Shown: positions 50,249 to 57,995 of the stretch, piece by piece | How positions within the stretch are numbered: position 1 is the first letter of the stretch | Layout: every line of letters begins with the position of its first letter | NCBI GenBank assembly: GCA_945878865.1 | Contig: CAMCUD010000002.1 | Coordinates: 248,001 to 312,000 of the forward strand | DNA length: 64,000 nucleotides | Direction: 5' to 3' | Origin: Bifidobacterium breve | GTDB taxonomy: Bacteria; Actinomycetota; Thermoleophilia; Solirubrobacterales; Solirubrobacteraceae | Notes under the pieces: generated by a model | Database searches by the model: none | The model's input: the letters and a program-made list of their open reading frames with translations, nothing else | Told to the model about the DNA's origin: nothing | Made by a program: the position numbers and the translations under genes

Positions 50249-51372
50249 TGAGCACCACTCCGACCGCGGACCCGGTTCAGCCCCAGCGCTCCGCGGACCC
50301 CCAGGCCTCCTCCAGGGAACAGGCTCCCGCGCGCGGTTCGCGCGCGGGAGCGCTGTTTGGCTCGGCGCTGAGCCCGCGGCGCATCGGCGCGGTCTATGTG
50401 TGGGCCGTGATCGTCCTGTTCTTCGCGATCTACACACCCGACACGTTCCTGACGGGCACGACGGTCACGCAGATCCTCAACAACAGCGCGATCACGGGGC
50501 TCGCGGCACTCGCGCTGCTCATCCCGCTCGCCACGCGCACGTTCGACCTCTCGATCGGCTTCGTCATGAGCCTCTCGGGGGTGACCGCGGCGAACTTCGT
50601 CGCCAACGGCATGCCGCTCGTTCCCGCGGTGCTGCTCGGTCTCGGCGCCGCGCTCGTCGTCGGCGTCATCAACGCCACGGTCGTCGTCGTCATGCGCGTG
50701 GATTCGTTCATCGGCACGCTGGCGACCGGGTCGATCATCGCGTCGTTCATCACGATGGTCACCAACGAGCAGGACATCACCGACGTCCGGCTCACGGGCG
50801 CGTTCTCCGACCTCGGCCAGACGGACATCGGGGGCGTGACGCTCCCCGTCCTCTACGCCCTCGCGGTGGTCATCGTGCTGTGGGTCCTGCTCGAGCACAC
50901 CACGACGGGCCGGCGGCTGTACAGCACCGGCTTCAACCCGGACGCCGCGAAGCTCGCCAGCGTCCGCGTCGACAGGCTGCGCTTCCTCTCGCTCCTGGCG
51001 AGCGCGTTCATCGCCGGCGTCGCCGGAATCGCGTTGGCCGCGACGCTCGGCGCGGGCTCGCCGTCGGCCGGCCAGTCCTACCTGTTGCCCGCCTTCGCGG
51101 CGGCGTTCCTCGGGGCGACGCAGATTCGCCCTGGACGCTTCAACGCGATCGGCACCGTGATCGCCGTCCTCGTGCTGACGACGGGCACGACCGGCCTCGC
51201 GCTGGCGCTCGCCCCCGCGTGGGCGGCCGACCTCTTCACCGGGGTGGTCCTCATCGCCGCGCTGACGCTGACCGGGGCCGAGCGGCGCCGGCTGCGCAGC
51301 CGCGGCTCCGCGTTCCTCCGCCTGCGCAAGCGCGGCGGCAGCACCCCCGACACGCCCGAGGTGGCCTCATGA
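50248..51372 (+). CDS. Sugar-type ABC transporter permease
   Basis: A 374-residue integral membrane permease of the RbsC/BPD_transp_2 family with about nine to ten transmembrane segments after a 45-residue polar N-terminus. Family motifs are LAALALLIPLATRTFDLSIGFVMSLSGVTAA and the coupling-loop segment GRRLYSTGFNPDAAKLASVRVDRLRFLSLLASAFIAGVAG. Only one permease gene is present, so it probably works as a homodimer. Its start and stop overlap the neighbours by 1 and 4 nt. Confidence 0.9.
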   Translation: MSTTPTADPVQPQRSADPQASSREQAPARGSRAGALFGSALSPRRIGAVYVWAVIVLFFAIYTPDTFLTGTTVTQILNNSAITGLAALALLIPLATRTFDLSIGFVMSLSGVTAANFVANGMPLVPAVLLGLGAALVVGVINATVVVVMRVDSFIGTLATGSIIASFITMVTNEQDITDVRLTGAFSDLGQTDIGGVTLPVLYALAVVIVLWVLLEHTTTGRRLYSTGFNPDAAKLASVRVDRLRFLSLLASAFIAGVAGIALAATLGAGSPSAGQSYLLPAFAAAFLGATQIRPGRFNAIGTVIAVLVLTTGTTGLALALAPAWAADLFTGVVLIAALTLTGAERRRLRSRGSAFLRLRKRGGSTPDTPEVAS

Positions 51373-52508
51373 GCGTCTCAACCGCGGCAGCAGCCGCGCC
51401 CGACCGCGCGACGGACGTCGGCGTCATCGACTCCGACGTCCACCCGAACTTCGAGGCCGGGATCCGCGACCTCATCCCGTACATGACCGATACGTGGCGC
51501 CAGCGCATGGGCTTCGGTCAGGAGGGGTGGGAGACGTCCTTCGCCGCCTCGGCGTTCCACCTGCCGCTGAACTACCTGCACGTCAACACCGCCGGCGCGT
51601 TTCGCAAGGACGCCGCGTTCGAGGGCAAGCCACCGGCGTCGGACGCGCGGCACACCGCACGTGACCTGTTCGACCGCCACGACATCTCACGCGGCCTGCT
51701 GATCGCCGGGCAGATGTTCGGTATCGGCGCGATGCCCCAGGCGGAGGTCGCCGCGACGCTGGCCTCGGCCTACAACGAATGGATGGACGAGCGGTGGCTG
51801 CAGGTGGACGACCGCTACCGCGGCGCGCTGATCATCGCCCCGCAGGACCCCGACCTGGCTGTTGCGGAGATCGAGCGGATGGCGGGCCGCGACGCGATCG
51901 CGGCGATCTTCATGCCGCTCCACGAGATCCTCTGGGGTGAGAAGCACTACCACCCGATCTTCGAGGCCGCCCAGCGCCACGAGCTGCCGGTGGTCACGCA
52001 CCCGAGCGGCACGGAGAGCATCTTCGCCCGCGCGCCGAAGATGGCCGGGACGCCGACGTTCTACATCGAGTGGCACGCGGGCCTCGCGCAGATCCACTAC
52101 TCCAACGTGCTGAGCATGCTCTGCCACGGGACGTTCGAGCGCTTCCCCGGGCTGAAGGTCGTCATCGCCGAGGGCGGCTTCACGTGGCTGGCCGAGCTCA
52201 TGTGGAAGCTCGACCGAGACTGGCAGTCGCTGCGCGACGAGGTGCCGTGGATCAAGCGGCCGCCGAGCGAGTACATCCTCGATCACGTCTGGTGCACGAC
52301 GCAGCCGTTCGTCGAGCCGCACAAGAAGGAGCACGTCGCGCAGGTGCTCGACATGGTCTGCGCGGACCGCAACCTCATCTTCAGCTCGGACTACCCGCAC
52401 TGGGACTTTGACGACCCGCAGCGCGCGCTGGCGGCGATCGACCCTGCGCTGCGGCGGCGGATCATGGTCGAGGCGCCGCTCGAGGTCTACGGGGATCGGA
52501 TCCGCTGA
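51369..52508 (+). CDS. Amidohydrolase-family (ACMSD/decarboxylase-like) metal enzyme
   Basis: A 379-residue TIM-barrel hydrolase/decarboxylase of the amidohydrolase 2 family. The N-terminal metal motif is IDSDVHPN (Asp-x-His variant), further ligands lie in PVVTHPSG and the C-terminal SSDYPHWDF holds the conserved Asp. Relatives include 2-amino-3-carboxymuconate semialdehyde decarboxylase and aromatic acid decarboxylases. The start overlaps the permease stop (ATGA), so it is part of the importer operon and probably acts on the imported compound or its product. Confidence 0.87.
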   Translation: MSVSTAAAAAPDRATDVGVIDSDVHPNFEAGIRDLIPYMTDTWRQRMGFGQEGWETSFAASAFHLPLNYLHVNTAGAFRKDAAFEGKPPASDARHTARDLFDRHDISRGLLIAGQMFGIGAMPQAEVAATLASAYNEWMDERWLQVDDRYRGALIIAPQDPDLAVAEIERMAGRDAIAAIFMPLHEILWGEKHYHPIFEAAQRHELPVVTHPSGTESIFARAPKMAGTPTFYIEWHAGLAQIHYSNVLSMLCHGTFERFPGLKVVIAEGGFTWLAELMWKLDRDWQSLRDEVPWIKRPPSEYILDHVWCTTQPFVEPHKKEHVAQVLDMVCADRNLIFSSDYPHWDFDDPQRALAAIDPALRRRIMVEAPLEVYGDRIR

Positions 52509-52509
52509 G

Positions 52510-52872
52510 ATGTCGCGTCACGTCATCGACCGGGCGGAAGAGATCCCGCCCGGCACGCGGCGGGTGGTTGACCTCGACGGGAGGTCCATCGGCGTGTTCA
52601 ACGTCGAGGGGACGTTCTACGCGCTGCGCAACCGCTGCCCGCACCACGGCGCGCCGCTGTGCGAGGGCCCGGTCTCGGGAACGATGCTGCCCTCCGATCC
52701 CGACGAGTACCGCTTCAGCACCGCCAGGGAGCACCAGATCATTCGCTGCCCCTGGCACGGCTACGAGTTCCGGCTCGACGACGGACGTGGACTGGTCAAG
52801 CCCGAGACCTCGCGCGTGAAGGCGTATCGCGTCGAGGTCGAGGCGGGCGACGTGGTGGTCTACACCCGATAA
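52510..52872 (+). CDS. Rieske 2Fe-2S protein
   Basis: A 120-residue Rieske-type iron-sulfur protein. Cluster ligands are CPHHG (Cys43, His45) and CPWHGYEF (Cys80, His83). The 34-residue gap between the two motifs is longer than in classical Rieske ferredoxins. There is no oxygenase catalytic domain, so it is either an electron carrier or a small subunit. It begins 1 nt after the amidohydrolase stop and ends the importer operon. It might serve the P450 or an oxygenase encoded elsewhere. Confidence 0.88.
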   Translation: MSRHVIDRAEEIPPGTRRVVDLDGRSIGVFNVEGTFYALRNRCPHHGAPLCEGPVSGTMLPSDPDEYRFSTAREHQIIRCPWHGYEFRLDDGRGLVKPETSRVKAYRVEVEAGDVVVYTR

Positions 52873-52885
52873 TTTGTTATCATCA

Positions 52886-52896
52886 ATATATGGGTA
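52886..52896. promoter_or_regulatory. Shared 11-mer upstream of the acyl-CoA dehydrogenase
   Basis: ATATATGGGTA is the exact inverse of TACCCATATAT at 43061. Just upstream, GATAA-TTTG-TTATC (52869-52882) forms an inverted repeat. The whole AT-rich stretch fills the gap between the Rieske stop and the ATG at 52912, and may be the promoter and operator of the downstream genes. Confidence 0.4.
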
Positions 52897-52911
52897 AGGA
52901 ACCGCGGACGC

Positions 52912-54105
52912 ATGAGCACAGCACGCATCGCATCGCCTGAGGCGCAGGCCACCGATCGCCGCGAGATCGTCCGCCTCGCGGCGGACTTCGCGCGCAAGGA
53001 GATCGCGCCGCGCGTCGCCGACTACGACCTCGCCGAGCAGATGCCGCGCGACCTCCTCGACGAGATGGGGCGGTTGGGGTTCTTCGGCGGCGTCATCCCC
53101 GAGGAGCTCGGCGGGCTCGGGCTGGACTACGACATCTTCGCCGAGCTCATCGAGGAGGTCTCGAAGACCTGCCAGATCCTGGGGACGTTCGTCTCCATGC
53201 CGTCGGGTCTCGTCGGCTCGGCGCTCCAGGCGTTCGGCACGCCCGAGCAGCAGGACCGGTGGCTGCGGCCGCTCGCCGCAGGGGAGATCTTCGGCGCGGC
53301 CGGTGTCACCGAGCCTGGGTCGGGCAGTGACGTCGCGGCGATGACGACGACGTACCGCCGCGACGGCGACGACTACGTCATCACCGGCGCGAAGGCGTGG
53401 ATCTCGAACCTCGACATCGCGGAGTTCGTCCTGACGTTCGCGTCGTCGGATCGCAGCCTTCGTCACCGAGGGATCACGGCGTTCGTCATCCCGCGCGACA
53501 CGCCCGGGCTCGGCCTGCACCCGTACAAGAACAAGCTGGGGTTCCGCCCGATCTGCACCGGCGAGGTCGTCCTCGACGAGGTCCGCGTTGGGCCTGACGC
53601 GGTCCTCGGCGTCGAGGGTCAGGGCTTCCACGTCGCGATGAACGCGGTGGAGCGCGGCCGTCTCGGTGTCGCCGCACGCGCCGTCGGCGTTGCGCAGGCG
53701 TGCCTTGAGGACTCGCGGGAGTACGCGCGCAGCCGGGTCGCGTTCGGCCAGCCGATCTCGAACTTCCAGATCGTCCAGTCGAAGATCACCGACATGGCGG
53801 TCGGCGTCACGACCGCGCGCCTGCTTGTCCGCGAATGCGCGACCGCGCTACAGACCGGCTCTCGCGCGCGCGAGCTGACGAGCATGGCGAAGATGTACGC
53901 CAGCGACGTCGCGGCACGGTCGGCGTCGGACGCCGTGCAGATCCACGGCGCGGCGGGCGTCAGCCCGGAGTACCGCGTGGGCCGCATGTACCGCGACGCG
54001 AAGGTGCTGCAGATCGTCGAGGGATCGAACGACCTGCACCGCGCGCTCATCGGCGAGATGGAACTCGGGCTGCGCGGCGACGGCGAGATCAAGTCGGCGA
54101 CATGA
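52912..54105 (+). CDS. Acyl-CoA dehydrogenase
   Basis: A 397-residue FAD-dependent acyl-CoA dehydrogenase, first step of beta-oxidation. Family landmarks are FGAAGVTEPGSGSDVAAM (FAD/substrate loop), ITGAKAWISN, GRLGVAARAVGVAQACLEDSREYARSRVAFGQPISNFQ and the C-terminal VLQIVEGSNDLHRALIG with the catalytic-base Glu. It forms a coupled operon with an enoyl-CoA hydratase (ATGA overlap) and a 3-hydroxyacyl-CoA dehydrogenase, giving three consecutive beta-oxidation steps. Confidence 0.93.
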   Translation: MSTARIASPEAQATDRREIVRLAADFARKEIAPRVADYDLAEQMPRDLLDEMGRLGFFGGVIPEELGGLGLDYDIFAELIEEVSKTCQILGTFVSMPSGLVGSALQAFGTPEQQDRWLRPLAAGEIFGAAGVTEPGSGSDVAAMTTTYRRDGDDYVITGAKAWISNLDIAEFVLTFASSDRSLRHRGITAFVIPRDTPGLGLHPYKNKLGFRPICTGEVVLDEVRVGPDAVLGVEGQGFHVAMNAVERGRLGVAARAVGVAQACLEDSREYARSRVAFGQPISNFQIVQSKITDMAVGVTTARLLVRECATALQTGSRARELTSMAKMYASDVAARSASDAVQIHGAAGVSPEYRVGRMYRDAKVLQIVEGSNDLHRALIGEMELGLRGDGEIKSAT

Positions 54106-54881
54106 GCGCGGTCGACGCGGGCGCCTCGGTCCGGGTGGAGCGCCGCGGCGCGGTCGCGGTGCTGACAGTCGATCGTCCCGATGTCCGCAACGCGCTGACC
54201 GACGAGACCCTGGCGGCGCTGACTTCGCTGGCGGTGGCGTGTGATGCCGATGGTGACGTGCGATGCCTCGTGATCGCCGGGAGCGAGAAGGTCTTCGCCT
54301 CGGGCGCCGACGTGCGCGCGCTGCTCGAGCGCGACCCGGTGGAGGTCTACGACGGCGACCGTGCCCGCCTCTGGGATCAGCTGCGCGCGCTGCGGACCCC
54401 GGTCGTTGCGGCGGTGAGCGGCTTCTGCCTGGGTGGCGGCTTCGAACTGGCGATGATGAGCGACGTCGTCGTGGCCGCGCCGACCTCCCGCTTCGGCCTG
54501 CCCGAGACGCAGCTCGGCCTCATTCCCGGCGCCGGCGGGACGCAGATGCTCCCGCGCGCGGTTGGCAAGGCGCTCGCGATGGACATGATCCTGACGGGCC
54601 GGATGCTGGACGCCGACCAGGCGCTGGTCGTCGGCCTCGTCTCCCGTGTGGCCGAGGACTGGCTCGGCGAGGCGCTGATCGCCGCGGAGCGCATCGCCGC
54701 CCGCCCCGCGGTCGCGCAGCGCCGAGCCAAGGACGCGGTGAACACGTCGTTCGACGTCGGCCTGGCGGCCGGCGTGGAGGTCGAGCGTCGCACCTTCGCG
54801 ATGGTCTTCGCCACCGAGGACGCGCGCGAGGGCATGCAGGCGTTCGTGGACAAGCGCGAGCCGTCGTGGCGTCACGCCTGA
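54102..54881 (+). CDS. Enoyl-CoA hydratase
   Basis: A 259-residue crotonase-fold enzyme that hydrates trans-2-enoyl-CoA. The oxyanion-hole segments are ASGADVRALL and SGFCLGGGFELAMMSD. Both catalytic glutamates of true hydratases are present: Glu in GGGFELAM and Glu in FGLPETQLGLIPGAGGTQ. The start overlaps the dehydrogenase stop by 4 nt, and the next gene begins 13 nt downstream after an AGGAG. Confidence 0.92.
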   Translation: MSAVDAGASVRVERRGAVAVLTVDRPDVRNALTDETLAALTSLAVACDADGDVRCLVIAGSEKVFASGADVRALLERDPVEVYDGDRARLWDQLRALRTPVVAAVSGFCLGGGFELAMMSDVVVAAPTSRFGLPETQLGLIPGAGGTQMLPRAVGKALAMDMILTGRMLDADQALVVGLVSRVAEDWLGEALIAAERIAARPAVAQRRAKDAVNTSFDVGLAAGVEVERRTFAMVFATEDAREGMQAFVDKREPSWRHA

Positions 54882-54893
54882 GAGGAGCAGGAC

Positions 54894-55760
54894 ATGCAAG
54901 CACCGGACAAGGTCGCCGTACTGGGCGCAGGGATCATGGGCAACGGGATCGCGCAGCTTGCCGCGATGGCCGGGATGACGGCCGTCGCGCGCGATGTTTC
55001 CGCGGAAGCGCTCCGTCGTGCCGGCGACGCGATCGACACGAGCCTCGCGCGGTTCGTCAAGGCCGGCAAGCTCTCGGCGCATGACGCCGCGGCGGCTCGC
55101 GGCCGGGTCACGCTCACCGCAGACCTCGCCGAGGCGACGGACGGCGCCTCCGTCGTCATCGAGGCGGTCACGGAGGTCCTCGACGTCAAGCAGCAGGTGC
55201 TCGGGGAGGCTGTCGAACTCGCCCCCGAGCACGCGCTGCTCGGCACGAACACCTCACAGCTCTCGATCACCACGATCGCCGCCGGGCTCGGGGAGCACGC
55301 GTCGCGCCTGGTGGGCGTCCACTTTTTCAACCCGCCTGTGATGATGCGTCTCGTCGAGGTGATCGCCGGCCTGCAGACGCGGCCCTCGGAGATCGAGCGC
55401 GCGCGGGCGTTCGGCGAGGCGCTGGGCAAGCAGGTCGTGGTCTGCCGCAAGGACAGCCCCGGCTTCATCACGAGCCGCGCCTACGCGATCCTGCGCCTGG
55501 AGTGCGTGAAGATGCTCGAAGAGGGCATCGCGACGGCTGAGGACATCGACACCGCGCTGAAGCTCGGCTTCAACTTCCCGATGGGCCCGCTGGAGCTGGG
55601 CGACATGAACGGGTTGGACACGTACGTGCACGCGATCGAGGGCCTGGCCGACGCGCACGGCGACCGGTTCCGCCCGACGGTCGGCCTGCGGAACATGGTG
55701 GCGGCGGGGCGGTTGGGGCGGAAGAGCGGGGCGGGGTTCTACGAGTACGAGCCGCGCTGA
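54894..55760 (+). CDS. 3-hydroxyacyl-CoA (3-hydroxybutyryl-CoA) dehydrogenase
   Basis: A 288-residue NAD-dependent enzyme. The N-terminal dinucleotide motif is VAVLGAGIMGNGIAQ; GTNTSQLSITTIAAGLG, GVHFFNPPVMMRLVEVI with the catalytic His, KDSPGFITSRAYA and MGPLELGDMNGLDTYV follow. It is the third gene of the acyl-CoA dehydrogenase operon and the second such dehydrogenase in the window (the other is at 43.1 kb). Immediately downstream the composition changes and the TIR-caspase island begins. Confidence 0.92.
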   Translation: MQAPDKVAVLGAGIMGNGIAQLAAMAGMTAVARDVSAEALRRAGDAIDTSLARFVKAGKLSAHDAAAARGRVTLTADLAEATDGASVVIEAVTEVLDVKQQVLGEAVELAPEHALLGTNTSQLSITTIAAGLGEHASRLVGVHFFNPPVMMRLVEVIAGLQTRPSEIERARAFGEALGKQVVVCRKDSPGFITSRAYAILRLECVKMLEEGIATAEDIDTALKLGFNFPMGPLELGDMNGLDTYVHAIEGLADAHGDRFRPTVGLRNMVAAGRLGRKSGAGFYEYEPR

Positions 55761-56275
55761 GCTCCACTGACGGTCGAGGCCTGTCTGCGCATGCCGATTG
55801 GATCAGTAGGCCGCCGTCGTGCCTCGATGGGGCCAGTCCGGCTGCCTGCCTTTGCTATCGAGCGATGAACTTCATCGCTGACGTTGGCAGACTGTGTGCT
55901 CGAAGCGGGTTGGGCGGTTCCGATTCGCGTCCACGAGTCCCCTCGTTCGAGGGTGCTGAGCGGGTTCGCGCCCGGCATGGCCAGCCGGATCTGTTCTCTC
56001 GCAGATCGCCGCGGGCGACGTCGGCGTCCGTTGGGACGAGTGTGAGCACTCGTTAGGGCACGTCACGACCGCCTTCCTCTCACGGCGGTTGGGTCGGTTC
56101 ACCGCGGCCCGGAGCCGCGGCGCTTGCCTTCGGTGCGGCCTGCCCCTCGCCTAACGGGGTACGCCGCGTCGTCGATGCGCACCGTACGGCACCGTCTGGC
56201 GAGTACAAGATAGGGTCTCCGTCAATCAGGTGATGGTGACTACTCACAGGCCCGCACGGGCGGAGAGGATCGAGG
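55761..56275. other. Gene-free stretch of atypical composition before the TIR gene
   Basis: About 515 nt without a convincing gene. Short open frames on both strands lack family features. The stretch has less GC-skewed third positions than the flanks, contains a 19-bp palindrome (55861-55879), a CCCTCG-TT-CGAGGG inverted repeat and GAGTG-TGAG-CACTC near 56036-56053. It probably carries the promoter of the TIR operon at its 3' end. I see no integrase, tRNA or direct-repeat attachment site. Confidence 0.6.
55861..55879. repeat. 19-bp palindrome
   Basis: AGCGATGAACTTCATCGCT has 9-bp perfect arms around one base, 100 nt after the dehydrogenase stop. It could be a terminator stem, a regulator site or a trace of the insertion boundary. 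Confidence 0.6.
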
Positions 56276-56647
56276 ATGGCCGATAAGAAGACCGTCTTTG
56301 TTGCGTTCGCTATCGAGGACGAGCGACAGCGCGACTTCCTCAAGGGCCAATCGCTTAGCCCCCGCGCCCCCTACGAGTTCATTGACATGTCTGTCAAGCA
56401 GGCGTACGACGAGGCGTGGAAGGACAAGGTGCGCACACGCATCCGGCGATCGGACGGAGTGCTTGTCCTGGTCAGTGCGAACTCCCTCACGTCCAGTGGT
56501 CAGAAGTGGGAGATCCAGTGTGCGAAGGACGAGGGTAAGGCGATCCGGGGAATCTGGGCGTACAAGGATGATCGGACGACTCTCGCGGGAGTCACGACGC
56601 TCACTTGGAGCGACGCCAACATCAGCGCGTTCATCGACTCTCTCTAG
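56276..56647 (+). CDS. TIR-like (ThsB/DUF1863-type) protein
   Basis: A 123-residue single-domain protein with the TIR-like fold of the MTH538/ThsB family. It starts [19 protein letters not shown] (first strand and helix), followed by [53 protein letters not shown]. The Glu in KWEIQCA (Glu79) is at the position of the NAD-processing glutamate in TIR and ThsB proteins. In Thoeris defence such proteins sense phage and make a cyclic ADP-ribose-type signal from NAD. Base composition and codon use differ from the flanking metabolic genes, suggesting transfer. The caspase-like gene starts 2 nt after its stop. Confidence 0.82.
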   Translation: MADKKTVFVAFAIEDERQRDFLKGQSLSPRAPYEFIDMSVKQAYDEAWKDKVRTRIRRSDGVLVLVSANSLTSSGQKWEIQCAKDEGKAIRGIWAYKDDRTTLAGVTTLTWSDANISAFIDSL

Positions 56648-56649
56648 CC

Positions 56650-57642
56650 GTGCGCAAGGCACTGATCGTCGGCATCGACCACTACGAGCATCTCAGCTGC
56701 CTCAGCGGATGCGTGAATGACGCGCACTCCGTTCGGAGCGTCCTCGAAAGGCACGCGGACGGAACGCTGAACTTTGCCGGACCTCAATTGCTGACGGGTA
56801 CGAGCGGTGCTCAGCAGGTTCTGAAGCGCGACATGAAGGAAGCAGCGCGGGAGCTTTTCGCGGATGACTCTGAGATCGCGCTCTTTTACTTCGCCGGACA
56901 CGGCTACCTGGAAGACACAGGCGGATTTCTGTGTGCGAGTGACTCCGAGGCGGGCGATGATGGCTTGTCGCTACAGGAGTTGATGACCCTTGCACACGGG
57001 TCGAAGGCGCAGAACAAGATGATCGTGCTGGACAGCTGCCACAGTGGCGTAGCAGGCAATGACCCGATAGCGCCAGGACTGGCGGAGTTGTCTGACGGGC
57101 TAACGGTGTTGACCGCCTCGTCGCCTCATCAGTACGCGCTCGAGGTTCCTGGCGGCGGGGCGGGCGTCTTCACGAGTCTGTTCGTCGACGCGCTCAGTGG
57201 TGCGGCGGCGAACCTCGTGGGAGATATCACCCCGGGGAGCGTGTACGCCCACATTGATCAGTCGCTCGGCCCGTGGGCGCAGCGTCCGGTCTTCAAGACG
57301 AACGTGCGGACGTTCGTGTCCCTGCGCGAAGCGGAGTCTCCCATCGCGCTAAACGACCTACAGGCGATCACAACGCACTTTCCGACTGCGGACTTTCAAC
57401 TGCCATTGGATCCGTCGTACGAGCCCGAGCGGTCCGCCGACCAGGGTGAAGGCTCGGGGATCCCGCTGCCTGATCCTGAGCACACTGACACCTTTCGGGT
57501 ACTCCAGAGCTACGCCAAGGTGAACCTCGTGAGGCCGGTCGATGCGCCGCACATGTGGCACGCAGCGATGGGTAGCAAGTCCTGCGAGTTGACTGTGCTC
57601 GGCCAGCACTACTGGAACCTTGTCAACCAGGGGCTGATTTGA
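56650..57642 (+). CDS. Caspase-like (C14) protease, probable defence effector
   Basis: A 330-residue protein. Residues 1 to about 225 form a caspase-type fold: [14 protein letters not shown], then [13 protein letters not shown] with catalytic His84 and [14 protein letters not shown] with catalytic Cys130, and [14 protein letters not shown] linker rich in Pro/Glu/Asp leads to a C-terminal about 45-residue domain ([30 protein letters not shown] and following) that looks like a small helical or winged-helix module and may receive the activating signal. GTG 56650, 2 nt after the TIR stop, is chosen because it begins the fold directly. As in TIR-caspase immunity, a signal made by the TIR protein could activate proteolysis and stop growth. 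Confidence 0.85.
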   Translation: MRKALIVGIDHYEHLSCLSGCVNDAHSVRSVLERHADGTLNFAGPQLLTGTSGAQQVLKRDMKEAARELFADDSEIALFYFAGHGYLEDTGGFLCASDSEAGDDGLSLQELMTLAHGSKAQNKMIVLDSCHSGVAGNDPIAPGLAELSDGLTVLTASSPHQYALEVPGGGAGVFTSLFVDALSGAAANLVGDITPGSVYAHIDQSLGPWAQRPVFKTNVRTFVSLREAESPIALNDLQAITTHFPTADFQLPLDPSYEPERSADQGEGSGIPLPDPEHTDTFRVLQSYAKVNLVRPVDAPHMWHAAMGSKSCELTVLGQHYWNLVNQGLI

Positions 57643-57644
57643 TC

Positions 57645-57935
57645 ATGGCTAACCCGGACCGAGCAGCGGCACTACTCGGGAGCGAAGACCTCATCGAGGG
57701 ACTCGCTGCCATCGAACACGAGCGTTGGAGTCACTGGCAGCGATACCTCCACGCGCAGTGCACGCGGGCCCCGGACGGATCCCTCACGATCCCAGCCGAG
57801 CTCGTAGCGAAATGGTCAGCCCAATCGGCTACTCCGTACGTCGAGCTGTCAGAACAAGAGAAGGAAAGCGATCGGGAACAGGTTCGCCGTTATCTCCCAA
57901 AGATCGCTCAGTGTGTACGGGACTACGTCCCGTAG
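57645..57935 (+). CDS. RyR-domain-like small protein
   Basis: A 96-residue protein, mostly helical. The pattern LAAIEHERWSHWQRYLHAQC, ELVAKWSAQSATPYVELSEQEKESDREQVRRYLPKI resembles the prokaryotic RyR (ryanodine receptor repeat) domain: paired Trp/His/Glu-rich helices and the TPYxxLSExEKxSDR signature. RyR domains recur in nucleotide-signal conflict systems, where a ligand-sensing role has been proposed. The ATG at 57645 lies 2 nt after the caspase stop, making it the third gene of the operon. Composition is as atypical as in the two genes before it. Confidence 0.7.
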   Translation: MANPDRAAALLGSEDLIEGLAAIEHERWSHWQRYLHAQCTRAPDGSLTIPAELVAKWSAQSATPYVELSEQEKESDREQVRRYLPKIAQCVRDYVP

Positions 57936-57995
57936 TCGCGGCCGTCCCGCTGAAGGGACCGATGACGCAATGGAGGGATCGGCTGATGCTGTCTC

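Noticed and set aside
47457-51372. Assignment of the ABC importer as a true ribose transporter
   Set aside because: No ribokinase or ribose regulator is adjacent, and the operon continues into an amidohydrolase and a Rieske protein, so the ligand is left open.
52510-52872. Rieske gene considered as the alpha subunit of a ring-hydroxylating oxygenase
   Set aside because: The protein is only 120 residues and lacks the catalytic mononuclear-iron domain.
55865-56056. A 63-codon plus-strand open frame (and a 76-codon one opposite) in the gene-free stretch
   Set aside because: No ribosome site, no recognisable pattern, overlapping equally plausible frames on the other strand, and the start lies inside a palindrome.
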